Origin: Gemmobacter aquatilis
GTDB lineage: Bacteria; Pseudomonadota; Alphaproteobacteria; Rhodobacterales; Rhodobacteraceae
Direction: 5' to 3'
NCBI RefSeq assembly: GCF_900110025.1
Contig: NZ_FOCE01000010.1
Coordinates: forward strand, 1-64,000
DNA: 64,000 nucleotides
Positions 9,535 to 17,736 of this stretch are shown one piece after another. The position numbers were made by a program, and so were the translations under genes. Each line of letters starts with the position of its first letter. Position 1 is the first letter of the stretch. The notes under the pieces are model-generated. The model was not told the DNA's origin and did no database searches. It was given only the letters and a program-made list of their open reading frames with translations.

Positions 9535-10528
9535 TCCGCGCCACGACGTAATCGGCAAGATCGGCCAGCATGGCGCGGATCGGATGATCGGGCAGCACGG
9601 CCAGCGCCACTTTCGCCTTGGCCGCCCAGCCCAGCGCATCGGCGCGCGCGGCCTCCATCGCGCCGTGGCGGGCCATGATCGCCAGCGCCTGTTCCAGATC
9701 GCCGTCGCGCTGGTCGCCCTTGGCGATGGTGCGCTGCCAGAAGGCCCGCTCGTCAGCATCGGCCTGCGCCACGGCCTTGATGACCGGTAGGGTCAGCTTG
9801 CGTTCGCGGAAATCATCGCCGGTGTTCTTGCCGATCACCGCGGTGGTGCCGCCGTAATCCAGCAGGTCATCGACGATCTGGAAGGCGATGCCCAGCGCGT
9901 CGCCATAGGTATAGAGCGCCTGGACCTGAGCCTCGTCACTGCCCGCGATCACCCCGCCGACCTCGGTCGCCGCCGAGAACAGTGCGGCGGTCTTGCCGCG
10001 CACCACTTGCAGATAGATCGCCTCGGTCGTGGCCAGATCCTGCGCGGCGGTGAGTTGCAGCACCTCGCCCTCGGCAATGGTGGCCGAGGCATTGGCGAGG
10101 ATGTTCATCACCCGCATCGAGCCGGTTTCGGTCATCAACTGAAAGCTGCGGGCGAACAGGTAATCGCCGACCAGAACCGAAGATTTGTTGTCCCACAACA
10201 GGTTGGCTGTCGGGCGGCCCCGGCGTTGTGCGCTTTCATCCACCACATCATCATGCAGCAAGGTGGCGGTGTGGATGAACTCGACCGTGGCGGCGAGGTG
10301 GATGTGGTAGGGGCCGTCATAGCCGCACAGCCGGGCTGCGGCCAGCGTCAGCAGCGGGCGCAGGCGCTTGCCCCCGGCCTCGACCAGATGGGCGGTGACC
10401 TGCGGAATGCGCGGCGCATGTTCCGAGGCCATGCGGTCGCGGATCATCTGGTTCACCGCCTCCATATCGGCGGCGAGCCACGCGCTCAGGCGATCATGCG
10501 GCTTCTGCGCGACCTCGTCCAACCCCAT
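9527..10528 (-). CDS. ddsA: Long-chain polyprenyl (probably decaprenyl) diphosphate synthase
   Basis: A trans-isoprenyl diphosphate synthase that would make the ubiquinone side chain by head-to-tail condensation of isopentenyl diphosphate. The 333-residue protein has the first aspartate-rich motif DDVVD at 93-97 and the second, DDLLD, at 220-224, plus the GGKRLRP substrate-binding stretch near 52-58. Assignment to C10 chain length is inferred from the Rhodobacter relationship (CoQ10 producers), not from a residue test. The start MGLDEV at 10528 is preferred over ATGs 27 and 45 bp upstream because it agrees with remembered relatives and has a G-rich ribosome site. Convergent with ispE. Confidence 0.92.
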   Translation of the reverse strand: MGLDEVAQKPHDRLSAWLAADMEAVNQMIRDRMASEHAPRIPQVTAHLVEAGGKRLRPLLTLAAARLCGYDGPYHIHLAATVEFIHTATLLHDDVVDESAQRRGRPTANLLWDNKSSVLVGDYLFARSFQLMTETGSMRVMNILANASATIAEGEVLQLTAAQDLATTEAIYLQVVRGKTAALFSAATEVGGVIAGSDEAQVQALYTYGDALGIAFQIVDDLLDYGGTTAVIGKNTGDDFRERKLTLPVIKAVAQADADERAFWQRTIAKGDQRDGDLEQALAIMARHGAMEAARADALGWAAKAKVALAVLPDHPIRAMLADLADYVVARIN

Positions 10529-10584
10529 CTTGCCCCCCGCTTCGCGTCTCGACATTTGCTGCCGATTGCGCACATCTGTTTGCC

Positions 10585-10800
10585 ATGAAAGAGCTTCTGC
10601 GCAGCACCGACCCGACGATCATCGCCTTTGCCACAGCCCTTCTTGAGGGCGAGGGTATAGCGGTGTTTCCGCTGGACGTCCACATGAGCATCCTGGATGG
10701 CAGCCTTGGAATATTGCCGCAGCGGCTCATGGTGGCGGACCGGGACTTCTTCATGGCCGAGGTGGTGCTGCGCGACAATGAGGTGCCGACAGGGCGCTGA
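10585..10800 (+). CDS. DUF2007-type small protein
   Basis: This 71-residue protein (MKELLRSTDPTIIAFATALL) has the compact pattern of the DUF2007 family, sometimes called putative signal-transducing proteins: a helix, a short strand containing FPLDVHMS, then RLMVADRDFFMAEVVL. Its biochemical role is unknown. It diverges from the polyprenyl synthase gene, leaving a gap of only 56 bp. Its TGA overlaps the ATG of the next gene by one base, so it is very probably co-translated with the tRNA methyltransferase. Confidence 0.85.
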   Translation: MKELLRSTDPTIIAFATALLEGEGIAVFPLDVHMSILDGSLGILPQRLMVADRDFFMAEVVLRDNEVPTGR

Positions 10801-11558
10801 TGTTTACCGAATCGCAACTCACCGATGACAAGTTCCTGTGTGGGCGGTTGCGGTTGTGGCAACCGGCGCAGGGCTATCGCGCGGCCACCGACCCGGTGCT
10901 GCTGGCGGCGGCCTGCCCGGCAGTGCCGGGGCAAAGCGTGCTGGATCTGGGATGCGGCGCCGGGGCGGCGGTGCTGTGTCTGGGGCTGCGCGTGCCGGGG
11001 TTGCAGTTGGCGGGGCTGGAGCTTCAGCCCGCCTATGCCGATCTGGCCCGGCGCAATGCGGCGCGCAACGGCGTAGCACTGGAGGTTGTGGAGGGCGATC
11101 TGCGCCAGATCCCGGCGGTGCTGCGCCGGGACTTCGACCATGTGATCTGCAACCCGCCCTATTACCCGGCGGGGGGCACGCCCTCGCCCATCGCAGCGCG
11201 GGCGACGGCGATGCAGGTGGAGGCGGTGCCGCTGGCGCTGTGGCTGGAGGTGGCTGCGCGGCGGTTGCGGCCCGGCGGCTGGCTGACCATGATCACCGGC
11301 GCCGATGCGCTGCCCGAATTGCTGGGCAGCCTTGGCAAGCTGGGCGCGGCTGCGGTGCTGCCGCTGGCGCCGCGCGAAGGCCGGGCGGCAAAGCGGGTGA
11401 TTCTGCGGGCGCGGAAGGGCGGGCGGGCGCCGTTCCGGCTGCTGGCGCCCTTTGTGATCCATCACGGCGCCGCACATGACGGTGATCGCGAGAGCTATAC
11501 CGATGCCGCGAACAGCATTTTGCGCATGGGCTGCGACCTGTCGGCGCAGTTCAGCTAA
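10800..11558 (+). CDS. TrmN6-like tRNA (adenine-N6) methyltransferase
   Basis: A 252-residue class I S-adenosylmethionine methyltransferase. The SAM-binding loop LDLGCGAGAA begins at residue 48 and the catalytic N6-adenine/glutamine motif CNPPYY has NPPY at 118-121. The N-terminal DKFLCGRLRLWQP-QGYRAATDPVLLAAA arrangement matches the YfiC/TrmN6 branch that modifies A37 of tRNA-Val in E. coli. The exact tRNA target here is inferred. The gene overlaps the DUF2007 gene by one base and is followed by a DUF465 gene. Confidence 0.85.
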   Translation: MFTESQLTDDKFLCGRLRLWQPAQGYRAATDPVLLAAACPAVPGQSVLDLGCGAGAAVLCLGLRVPGLQLAGLELQPAYADLARRNAARNGVALEVVEGDLRQIPAVLRRDFDHVICNPPYYPAGGTPSPIAARATAMQVEAVPLALWLEVAARRLRPGGWLTMITGADALPELLGSLGKLGAAAVLPLAPREGRAAKRVILRARKGGRAPFRLLAPFVIHHGAAHDGDRESYTDAANSILRMGCDLSAQFS

Positions 11559-11655
11559 TTGCACAGAATTGCCGCGACGCGGCGGTGACATTTTGATGAC
11601 AGACGGGCCGAATCGTGCTGCAATCATCAAACCGAAACATCACAGGAGGTCTGGA

Positions 11656-11823
11656 ATGTCTGTCGCTTCGCACGTCACCGAGCTGAAAAAGAAGCACGAA
11701 CACCTCACGGAAATGGTGGAGCGTGCGCAGCGTTCGCCCGCCACCGATGACCTCAGGATTGCCGAGATGAAGAAGCAGAAACTCCGCATCAAAGAGGAGA
11801 TTGCACGACTGTCTCACTCCTGA
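11656..11823 (+). CDS. DUF465 (YdcH-like) small protein
   Basis: A 55-residue, highly charged, helical protein (MSVASHVTELKKKHEHLTEM ... KKQKLRIKEEIARL) matching the DUF465/YdcH family, predicted to form a short coiled coil. The family has no settled function. The start at 11656 is set by a near-perfect AGGAGGT site 5 bp upstream; reading the same frame from 11476 would overlap the methyltransferase gene in another frame. Its last 10 bp overlap the 3' end of the convergent EamA transporter gene. Confidence 0.85.
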   Translation: MSVASHVTELKKKHEHLTEMVERAQRSPATDDLRIAEMKKQKLRIKEEIARLSHS

Positions 11824-12683
11824 TCGCGTCCGGCGCTGGCGCGAGCCGCCAGTGCTGCCCCCCCGGTGATGAAAATCGCCGCGACAAGGAGGAGAGGCGA
11901 AGGGGGCGCTATACCGGCAATCACCAGCACCAGCGTCGAAAGGAGCGGTGCAGCATAGGAGGCGACGCCCAGCAACTGGATGTCGCCTTTTTTCATGCCG
12001 ATGTCCCAGGTGAAAAACGCGATCCCCACCGGCCCGATGCCCAGCGCCAGCACCGACAGCCAGCCCGCGGCGGTCGCAGGCCAGACGGTTTGTTCCAGCG
12101 CCAGATGGGCCAGCGCGGACAGAACCGCGGTGGCGAGGCAAAAGACCGTGACAGCGGCGGTCGGCACGGCCCCCAGGCTGCGCGAGGCGACGGAATAGAG
12201 CGCCCAGGTGACCGCGCAGGCGAAGGCCAGAATCAGGCCCAACGCCGAGCCTTCGGCCCCACCCGCCCGGTTCAGCACGATCAGCGCCGCCCCGGCAAAG
12301 GCGATCAGCGCGCCCAGAATATGCAGCGGGCGCAAGGTCTCGCCCGGCAGCAAGCCCGACAGCAGCACGATGAACAGCGGCCAGAGATAGGCGATGAGGC
12401 CGGTTTCCGCCGTGGGCGACAGGCGGAAGGCGGTGAAGTAGAGGAAGTGGTAACCAAAAAGCCCAACTGTGCCAAAGAGATAGACCTTCAGCGGCACGGC
12501 GCGCAGGCTGGCCAACTGGCCGGTGGCCAGCGTCCAGACCAGACCGATGGTGCCGCCCACGGCAAAGCAGATCGCGTTCAGCAGCAAGGCCGGCACCGGC
12601 GCCGAACCGATGGTGAACAGCGCCAGCAGCGCCCAGAGCAGGATGGCGGAAAAGCCGATGGCGGTGGCGCGGGAACGGGTCAT
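11814..12683 (-). CDS. EamA/DMT-family exporter (YddG-like)
   Basis: A 289-residue inner-membrane protein with about ten hydrophobic helices arranged as two EamA repeats, the drug/metabolite transporter architecture. The pattern RLSPTAETGLIAYLWPLFIVLLSGLL in the first half and FFTWDIGMKKGDIQLLGVASYAAPLLSTL in the second resembles the aromatic amino acid exporter YddG. Substrate is inferred by resemblance only. The start at 12683 (MTRSRATAIGF) begins just before the first helix; a longer opening at 12737 is rejected because it runs into the phaB terminator. Confidence 0.85.
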   Translation of the reverse strand: MTRSRATAIGFSAILLWALLALFTIGSAPVPALLLNAICFAVGGTIGLVWTLATGQLASLRAVPLKVYLFGTVGLFGYHFLYFTAFRLSPTAETGLIAYLWPLFIVLLSGLLPGETLRPLHILGALIAFAGAALIVLNRAGGAEGSALGLILAFACAVTWALYSVASRSLGAVPTAAVTVFCLATAVLSALAHLALEQTVWPATAAGWLSVLALGIGPVGIAFFTWDIGMKKGDIQLLGVASYAAPLLSTLVLVIAGIAPPSPLLLVAAIFITGGAALAARASAGRDQE

Positions 12684-12737
12684 GCAGGTCTCCAATCGGC
12701 GGGCACTCTGCCGCCCCACCCTGCGCCCTGCAAGCAA

Positions 12738-12761
12738 AAAGGCCCGCCAAAGCGGGCCTTT
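12738..12761 (-). terminator. Rho-independent terminator of phaB
   Basis: On the minus strand AAAGGCCCGC and GCGGGCCTTT form a 10-bp perfect stem (12738-12747 with 12752-12761) with a 4-base loop, and the RNA continues with a short U run. It lies 20 bp after the phaB stop codon. Confidence 0.85.
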
Positions 12762-12780
12762 AGCCGGTCATCCGACCCGA

Positions 12781-13506
12781 TCAGACGAAGAACTGGCCAC
12801 CATTGGCGCTGATCGTCGCGCCGGTGATGAAGCCCGCATCATCGGCAGCAAGGAAGACGACGCAGCGCGCGATCTCTTCCGGTTCACCCAGACGACCGAC
12901 CGGGATTTGCGGGATGATCCGCTCGTTCAGGACTTTTTCATCAATCGCGCGCACCATTTCGGTGCCGATGTAGCCCGGGCAGATGGCGTTGACGGTGATC
13001 CCGGCGCGCGCGCCTTCCTGTGCCAGCGCCTTGGTGAAGCCGAGGTCGCCCGCCTTGGCGGCGGAATAGTTGGCCTGACCGGCCTGGCCCTTCTGGCCAT
13101 TGATCGACGAGATGTTGATCACACGCCCGAACTTGCGGTCACGCATCCCCGTCCAGACCGGATGGGTCATGTTGAACAGACCGGTGAGGTTGGTGTCCAT
13201 CACCTCTTTCCACTGACCGGGGGTCATCTTGTGGAACATGGCGTCGCGGGTGATGCCCGCATTGTTCACCAGAACGGCGACCGGGCCCAGCTCCGCCTCG
13301 ACCGTGGCGATGCCAGCGGCGCAGGCGTCGTAATCGGCGACCGACCATTTGTAGGTCTTGATCCCGGTCTCGGCGGTGAATTTCGCGGCAGCCTCGTCAT
13401 TGCCCGCATAATTGGCAGCGACGGTATAGCCCGCGTTCTTCAGCGCAACGGAAATCGCCGCGCCAATCCCGCGCGAGCCCCCAGTGACCAATGCAACTTT
13501 CGACAT
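12781..13506 (-). CDS. phaB: Acetoacetyl-CoA reductase
   Basis: PhaB reduces acetoacetyl-CoA to (R)-3-hydroxybutyryl-CoA with NADPH, feeding polyhydroxybutyrate synthesis and the ethylmalonyl-CoA pathway. The 241-residue short-chain dehydrogenase has the cofactor loop TGGSRGIG at 8-15, the NNAG motif at 81-84 and the catalytic triad S134, Y147, K151 (NYSAAK). NISSINGQKGQAGQ is typical of PhaB. The start at 13506 follows a strong AAGGAGG site; a much longer in-frame opening upstream is rejected. It has its own terminator and is separated from phaA by a second terminator, so the two genes look independently transcribed. No phaC synthase is in the window. Confidence 0.96.
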   Translation of the reverse strand: MSKVALVTGGSRGIGAAISVALKNAGYTVAANYAGNDEAAAKFTAETGIKTYKWSVADYDACAAGIATVEAELGPVAVLVNNAGITRDAMFHKMTPGQWKEVMDTNLTGLFNMTHPVWTGMRDRKFGRVINISSINGQKGQAGQANYSAAKAGDLGFTKALAQEGARAGITVNAICPGYIGTEMVRAIDEKVLNERIIPQIPVGRLGEPEEIARCVVFLAADDAGFITGATISANGGQFFV

Positions 13507-13583
13507 GATTCCTCCTTCAAGTCCGTGTTGGAATCTTGCTATCCAATTCAAGACAGTAGCGCAACATTCTTCCAAATTATTTT

Positions 13584-13624
13584 TTGCCAGTGCAGCAATA
13601 TTGCGTGACGGGCTGCACTCGCAG
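13584..13624 (-). promoter_or_regulatory. Candidate PhaR operator upstream of phaB
   Basis: A perfect CTGC-ACTC-GCAG lies at 13613-13624 and a near match TTGC-CAGT-GCAG at 13584-13595, 107 and 78 bp upstream of the phaB start. CTGC-N3-4-GCAG is the published recognition pattern of the polyhydroxyalkanoate regulator PhaR in Paracoccus. The perfect copy abuts the U-tract of the phaA terminator. Function here is inferred. Confidence 0.4.
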
Positions 13625-13658
13625 AAAAAAGGGGACGCACGAAGCATCGCGCGTCCCC
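13624..13658 (-). terminator. Rho-independent terminator of phaA
   Basis: On the minus strand GGGGACGC and GCGTCCCC (13651-13658 with 13631-13638) form an 8-bp stem with a 12-base loop, followed by six U residues. It lies 29 bp after the phaA stop and separates phaA from phaB transcription. Confidence 0.85.
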
Positions 13659-13686
13659 GGTTTGCAATCAAGAGCAGAGTGCGCGA

Positions 13687-14862
13687 TCAGGCGCGTTCGA
13701 TGCACATGGCGACACCCATGCCGCCGCCGATGCACAGCGTGGCCAGGCCCTTGCCCGCACCCCGACGCTGCATTTCGAACAGCAGGGTGTTGAGGATGCG
13801 CGCGCCCGAAGCGCCAATCGGGTGGCCGATGGCAATGGCGCCGCCGTTCACGTTGACCACTGCCGGATCCCAGCCCATGTCCTTGTTCACGGCACAGGCC
13901 TGCGCGGCAAAAGCCTCGTTCGCCTCGACCAGATCGAGATCGGCAGCCTTCCAGCCCGCCTTGGCCAGCGCCTTGCGCGAGGCGAAGATCGGCCCGACGC
14001 CCATGATCGACGGATCAAGCCCGGCGGTGGCGTAAGAGGCGATGCGCGCCAGCGGCTTGAGCCCGCGCTTTTCGGCCTCTTCCGCCGACATCAGCAGCAC
14101 GCCCGCCGCCCCGTCATTCAGACCCGAGGCATTGCCTGCAGTCACCGAGCCATCCTTGGTGAAGGCCGGTTTTAGCTTGGTCATCGCGTCGATCGTGGCG
14201 CCAGCGCGGATATATTCGTCGGAATCGACGGTGATATCGCCTTTGCGGGTCTTGATCAGGAAGGGGATGATTTCATCCTTGAACTTGCCGGCCTTCTGCG
14301 CGGCTTCGGCCTTGTTCTGGCTGGCCACGGCGAATTCGTCCTGCATCTCGCGGCTGATCTGCCACTGGTTGGCGACGTTTTCGGCGGTCTGGCCCATGTG
14401 ATAGCCGTTGAAGGCATCCCACAGACCGTCCTTGATCATCGAATCGATGAACTTCATGTCACCCATCTTGGTGCCCGCGCGCAGATGCGCGACATGGGGG
14501 CTGAGCGACATGCTTTCCTGACCGCCCGCCACAACGATGGAGGCATCGCCAAGCTGGATATGCTGCGCCGCCAGCGCCACCGCCCGCAGGCCCGAGCCGC
14601 ACACCTGGTTGAGCGACCAGGCCGAGGCTTCCTGCGGCAGACCGGCGCGGATATGCGCCTGACGGGCCGGGTTCTGGCCCTGACCGGCGGTCAGCACCTG
14701 GCCCAGAATGGTTTCCGACACTTCGGCCTTGTCGACCCCGGCGCGAGCAACCACCGCCTCGATCATGGCGGCGCCAAGCTCGTGCGCGGGGGTATTGGCG
14801 AAAGATCCGTTGAAGCTGCCCACAGCGGTGCGCGCAGCGGAAACAATAACGACATTGGTCAT
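13687..14862 (-). CDS. phaA: Acetyl-CoA C-acetyltransferase (beta-ketothiolase)
   Basis: PhaA condenses two acetyl-CoA to acetoacetyl-CoA, the entry step to polyhydroxybutyrate and to the ethylmalonyl-CoA pathway. The 391-residue thiolase carries the acylated cysteine C88 ([11 protein letters not shown]), the catalytic H347 (IGHPIGASG) and the second active cysteine C377 ([10 protein letters not shown]). All diagnostic residues are present and length is normal. The start at 14862 ([15 protein letters not shown]) is the conserved family N-terminus. It lies upstream of phaB on the same strand with a 180-bp gap that contains a terminator and a new control region. Confidence 0.97.
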   Translation of the reverse strand: MTNVVIVSAARTAVGSFNGSFANTPAHELGAAMIEAVVARAGVDKAEVSETILGQVLTAGQGQNPARQAHIRAGLPQEASAWSLNQVCGSGLRAVALAAQHIQLGDASIVVAGGQESMSLSPHVAHLRAGTKMGDMKFIDSMIKDGLWDAFNGYHMGQTAENVANQWQISREMQDEFAVASQNKAEAAQKAGKFKDEIIPFLIKTRKGDITVDSDEYIRAGATIDAMTKLKPAFTKDGSVTAGNASGLNDGAAGVLLMSAEEAEKRGLKPLARIASYATAGLDPSIMGVGPIFASRKALAKAGWKAADLDLVEANEAFAAQACAVNKDMGWDPAVVNVNGGAIAIGHPIGASGARILNTLLFEMQRRGAGKGLATLCIGGGMGVAMCIERA

Positions 14863-14996
14863 GGCTCTGGTCTTCTCCCCTTGGCCGGTGCGGTGGGGGC
14901 GCTCCCCCGCCGCTCTGCAGCGAGGGGTAAGCAAGAACGCCGCGTGACGCAAGAAAATTGCGCAATACGGGGGGCAATTTGGAACAGATGCGGCGA
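14863..14996 (-). promoter_or_regulatory. phaA upstream region with palindrome and shared 10-mer
   Basis: This gap between phaA and the EAL gene, both on the minus strand, contains the inverted repeat CGCAA-N5-TTGCG at 14948-14962. Overlapping it is the minus-strand 10-mer TTGCGTCACG (14943-14952), about 81 bp before the phaA start. The same 10-mer is found about 90 bp before the ETF-QO start. No convincing -35/-10 pair was identified. Confidence 0.3.
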
Positions 14997-15833
14997 TCAG
15001 GCGCGCTTGCGGCGCGGCTGCGGCATGAAGGCCGGGGTCATCGTCGGGGCACCGAACAGATAGCCCTGCAGGCAATCCACCCCCAGCTTTTGCAGGAACG
15101 CCGCCTCCTCGGGCGTTTCGACGGCTTCGGCGATGGCGAACATTTCGAACTGGCGGGCGATGGACAGCAGGGCACGGGTCAGCACCTGATTGTCGGGGTC
15201 GCTGTGGATATTGCGGATGAACTGACCATCGATCTTGATGATGTCGAAGAAGAAATCCTTGAAATAGCGGAAGGCGGTGAAGCCCGCGCCGAAATCATCC
15301 AGCGCGAAGGCGATCCCTTCGCGCTGCAACTCATCCATGAAGGCCGACACGATTTCCGGCACCAGAATCACCGAGCTTTCGGTGATTTCGAGAATCAGCC
15401 GTTCCGCCACCCCCGGCGCATCGGCAAGCCCCTGTCGCAGCACCTTCATCCAGCGGGGATAGCCGATGGAACGGGCGGAGAGGTTCACCGACAGGCGGAT
15501 GCCGGGATATTGCGCCAGCGTCTGCAGGCCAAGCTCCAGCGCCGCGCAGTCAATCTCGCGCCCCAGCTCGTGCCCTTCCACGGCCCCCATGAAATCGCGC
15601 GCGGGGATGATGCGGCCGGTGTCATCCAGCACACGGATCAGGCCTTCGTAAAAGGCGACGCGGGTGGTGTCTTTCGACAGGACGATGGGCTGAAAGGCGA
15701 GGCGCATTCGTTTGTGTCGCAAGGCGGCTTCGACCAGCTTGATCGACTGGCGATCCTGTTCCGCCACCACGAAGCCGAGCGGGTTGGCATCCCGTTCAAA
15801 ATCGACCCGGCTGCGCCGTCCCTGGTTGGCCAT
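14997..15833 (-). CDS. EAL-domain cyclic-di-GMP phosphodiesterase
   Basis: A 278-residue protein that is almost entirely one EAL domain, which hydrolyses c-di-GMP to pGpG. The signature reads YEGLIRV (ExLxR kept, with G for the usual A). Other metal and substrate positions are present: [30 protein letters not shown], an AEAVET variant of the AEGVET motif, and LQGYLFG. So catalysis is plausible. There is no GGDEF, PAS or membrane segment; the first 45 residues are a short lead containing [13 protein letters not shown]. The C-terminus is basic (QPRRKRA). Signal input is unknown. Confidence 0.88.
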   Translation of the reverse strand: MANQGRRSRVDFERDANPLGFVVAEQDRQSIKLVEAALRHKRMRLAFQPIVLSKDTTRVAFYEGLIRVLDDTGRIIPARDFMGAVEGHELGREIDCAALELGLQTLAQYPGIRLSVNLSARSIGYPRWMKVLRQGLADAPGVAERLILEITESSVILVPEIVSAFMDELQREGIAFALDDFGAGFTAFRYFKDFFFDIIKIDGQFIRNIHSDPDNQVLTRALLSIARQFEMFAIAEAVETPEEAAFLQKLGVDCLQGYLFGAPTMTPAFMPQPRRKRA

Positions 15834-15932
15834 GATCCCCTCCGGCTTTGCGTTTTGACACAATGGCGGACCAGAGGTAAACACGGGGTGAACGTTCACA
15901 TTTAGTTCTAATTTTTCACAAGGAACGGCAGC

Positions 15933-16505
15933 ATGGAAAAGCGCTGTGGCTGGTGCGGCACCGATCCGCTTTATGTGGCCTATCACGATGAAGAATGGGG
16001 CGTGCCGGAATGGGACGCGCGCGCGCTGTGGGAAAAGCTGGTGCTGGACGGGTTTCAGGCCGGGCTGAGCTGGATCACCATCCTGCGCAAACGCGACAGT
16101 TTCCGCGCGGCCTTTGCCGGGTTTCAGCCCGAGATCGTGGCGGGCTGGGGCGAGGCCGAGGTGGTGCGGCTGCTGGGCGATGCGGGGATCGTGCGCCACC
16201 GCGGCAAGATCGAGGCGACGATTGCCGGGGCGCAAGCCTTTCTGAGAATCGAGGCCCGCGAAGGCTTTGCGCCCTTCCTGTGGAACTTCGTCGGCGGCGC
16301 GCCGATCCTCAATGCCCCGTCGGGCATGGCCGATGTGCCGACGCAAACGCCGCAATCACAAGCCATGGCCAAGGCGCTGAAGGCAGAGGGGTTCAAGTTC
16401 TGCGGCCCGACCATCACCTATGCCTTCATGCAGGCCACCGGCATGGTGAACGACCATATGGTCGGCTGCCCGGCGAGGCTTGCGGCACAGACGGTGGGAC
16501 GCTAG
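15933..16505 (+). CDS. tag: DNA-3-methyladenine glycosylase I
   Basis: Tag excises 3-methyladenine from alkylated DNA as the first step of base-excision repair. The 190-residue protein begins MEKRCGWCGTDPLYVAYHDEEWG. It retains all four zinc ligands of the family, C5, H18, H175 and C179 (NDHMVGC), and the helix-hairpin region GFQAGLSWITILRKRD. Length is typical. It diverges from the EAL gene and stands alone. Identification is secure. Confidence 0.95.
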   Translation: MEKRCGWCGTDPLYVAYHDEEWGVPEWDARALWEKLVLDGFQAGLSWITILRKRDSFRAAFAGFQPEIVAGWGEAEVVRLLGDAGIVRHRGKIEATIAGAQAFLRIEAREGFAPFLWNFVGGAPILNAPSGMADVPTQTPQSQAMAKALKAEGFKFCGPTITYAFMQATGMVNDHMVGCPARLAAQTVGR

Positions 16506-16643
16506 ATTATCATCAGGGTCCGCAGTTCACCCAGGCGTCACCAGCCGCACGGCCAGCTAAACCTGCCCCGCCTCGGATCATGGTTCCCCCATGCCCGACC
16601 GCCAAGGGTGACCAGCGCTTGCCGGGTATGAGTTGAGGATGCC

Positions 16644-17183
16644 ATGAGCAGACTTTCCCTTCCCTATCAGGTCGATGACCTGTCTTCGCTTGCCCGCCAT
16701 CTGAAGGTGCAGCTTGCCGCCACCGCCGAGGCGCCGGGCCATCTGGCGCTGATGAACATGCTGGCGCGTGGCGCCGGGTTTCGCAATTTCCAGCACTTCC
16801 GCGCCTCGGCAGCGGCAGGGGAGCGGCTGGCCACCCCGCCCGCCCCGCCCGTCGACCTGAAGGAGGTTGAACGGGTGCGCCGGTATTTCGACGCCGCAGG
16901 GCGGTTGACAAGCTGGCCCGCCAAGACCTCGGCCCAGCATCTGGCGCTTTGGGCGATCTGGGCGCAGGTGCCGAAAGGCGGGGTGTGGAGCGAGCGGGGA
17001 TTTTCCGACCTGCTGCGCGCGTTGCACCTGTTCGGCGACCCGGCGATCCTGCGGCGCACCATGGCGCAGCGCGGCATGATTGCCCGCACGTCGGACGGGC
17101 GCGACTATCGGCGAATCGAACAGGCGCCCCCGGCGGAAGCTCTGGCCCTGATCCGCGCGATCAGGGCGCCATCAGCGCGGTAA
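16644..17183 (+). CDS. DUF2087-domain protein
   Basis: This 179-residue protein has an N-terminal helical section (about 1-65) and a C-terminal DUF2087 module (about 75-165). The module has the pattern [24 protein letters not shown], then [34 protein letters not shown], which resembles a winged-helix fold. A DNA-binding or regulatory role is suggested by that family but is not demonstrated. Its 3' end overlaps the convergent TlpA-like gene by 23 bp. Confidence 0.82.
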   Translation: MSRLSLPYQVDDLSSLARHLKVQLAATAEAPGHLALMNMLARGAGFRNFQHFRASAAAGERLATPPAPPVDLKEVERVRRYFDAAGRLTSWPAKTSAQHLALWAIWAQVPKGGVWSERGFSDLLRALHLFGDPAILRRTMAQRGMIARTSDGRDYRRIEQAPPAEALALIRAIRAPSAR

Positions 17184-17715
17184 GCACGGCGCGCGCCTCG
17201 GCGCTGTTCCAGTCGGCATCGCCGATCAACCGGCCAACCTCGGCGCCTTCGGGGTTCAGGATCACGGTGACCGGCAGGCCGACAATCCCCATCTCGCGCG
17301 ACAGCGCGCCTTTCGGGTCGCGCAGCGCGGCGAGATGGGTCACCCCGGCCTCGGCCATGAATTTTTCGATCTGCGGCACGCCGTTGCGGCCTGCGGCCAC
17401 GGTGACCACCTCGAATCCCGGGCCGCCGAGGCTGTGTTGCAACGCGCCAAGGCTGGGCATTTCGACCCGGCAGGGGGCGCACCATGTGGCCCAGAAATTG
17501 ACCAGCACCCATTTGCCCTTGAATTCGTCAAGGCTGCGCGGCGCGTCATCAAGGCCCAGCAAGCCCACGGCAGGCACGGCATCGGGGGCGGCGAGGTTGA
17601 GCTTTTTCATGTCGCCCGCGCGCAGGGCATCGGCGGCCATGACATCGGCGGCAGCCGGGTTTGCACCGAAGAACAAGGCCGTATAAAGAGCGGCAAGACG
17701 AATGACAGGCAGCAT
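17161..17715 (-). CDS. TlpA-like periplasmic thiol:disulfide oxidoreductase
   Basis: A 184-residue thioredoxin-fold protein with an N-terminal signal or anchor ([23 protein letters not shown]) and the redox motif WCAPC with C79 and C82. It belongs to the TlpA/ResA group, reducing disulfides in exported proteins such as apocytochrome c. Later motifs [20 protein letters not shown], including the cis-proline region, are intact. The start at 17715 is supported by GGAGG upstream and by the signal peptide. It is divergent from argH with a 21-bp gap, so their promoters must overlap the neighbouring coding sequence. Confidence 0.92.
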   Translation of the reverse strand: MLPVIRLAALYTALFFGANPAAADVMAADALRAGDMKKLNLAAPDAVPAVGLLGLDDAPRSLDEFKGKWVLVNFWATWCAPCRVEMPSLGALQHSLGGPGFEVVTVAAGRNGVPQIEKFMAEAGVTHLAALRDPKGALSREMGIVGLPVTVILNPEGAEVGRLIGDADWNSAEARAVLTALMAP

Positions 17716-17736
17716 TTCACCTCCAGAGGCAGGCCC

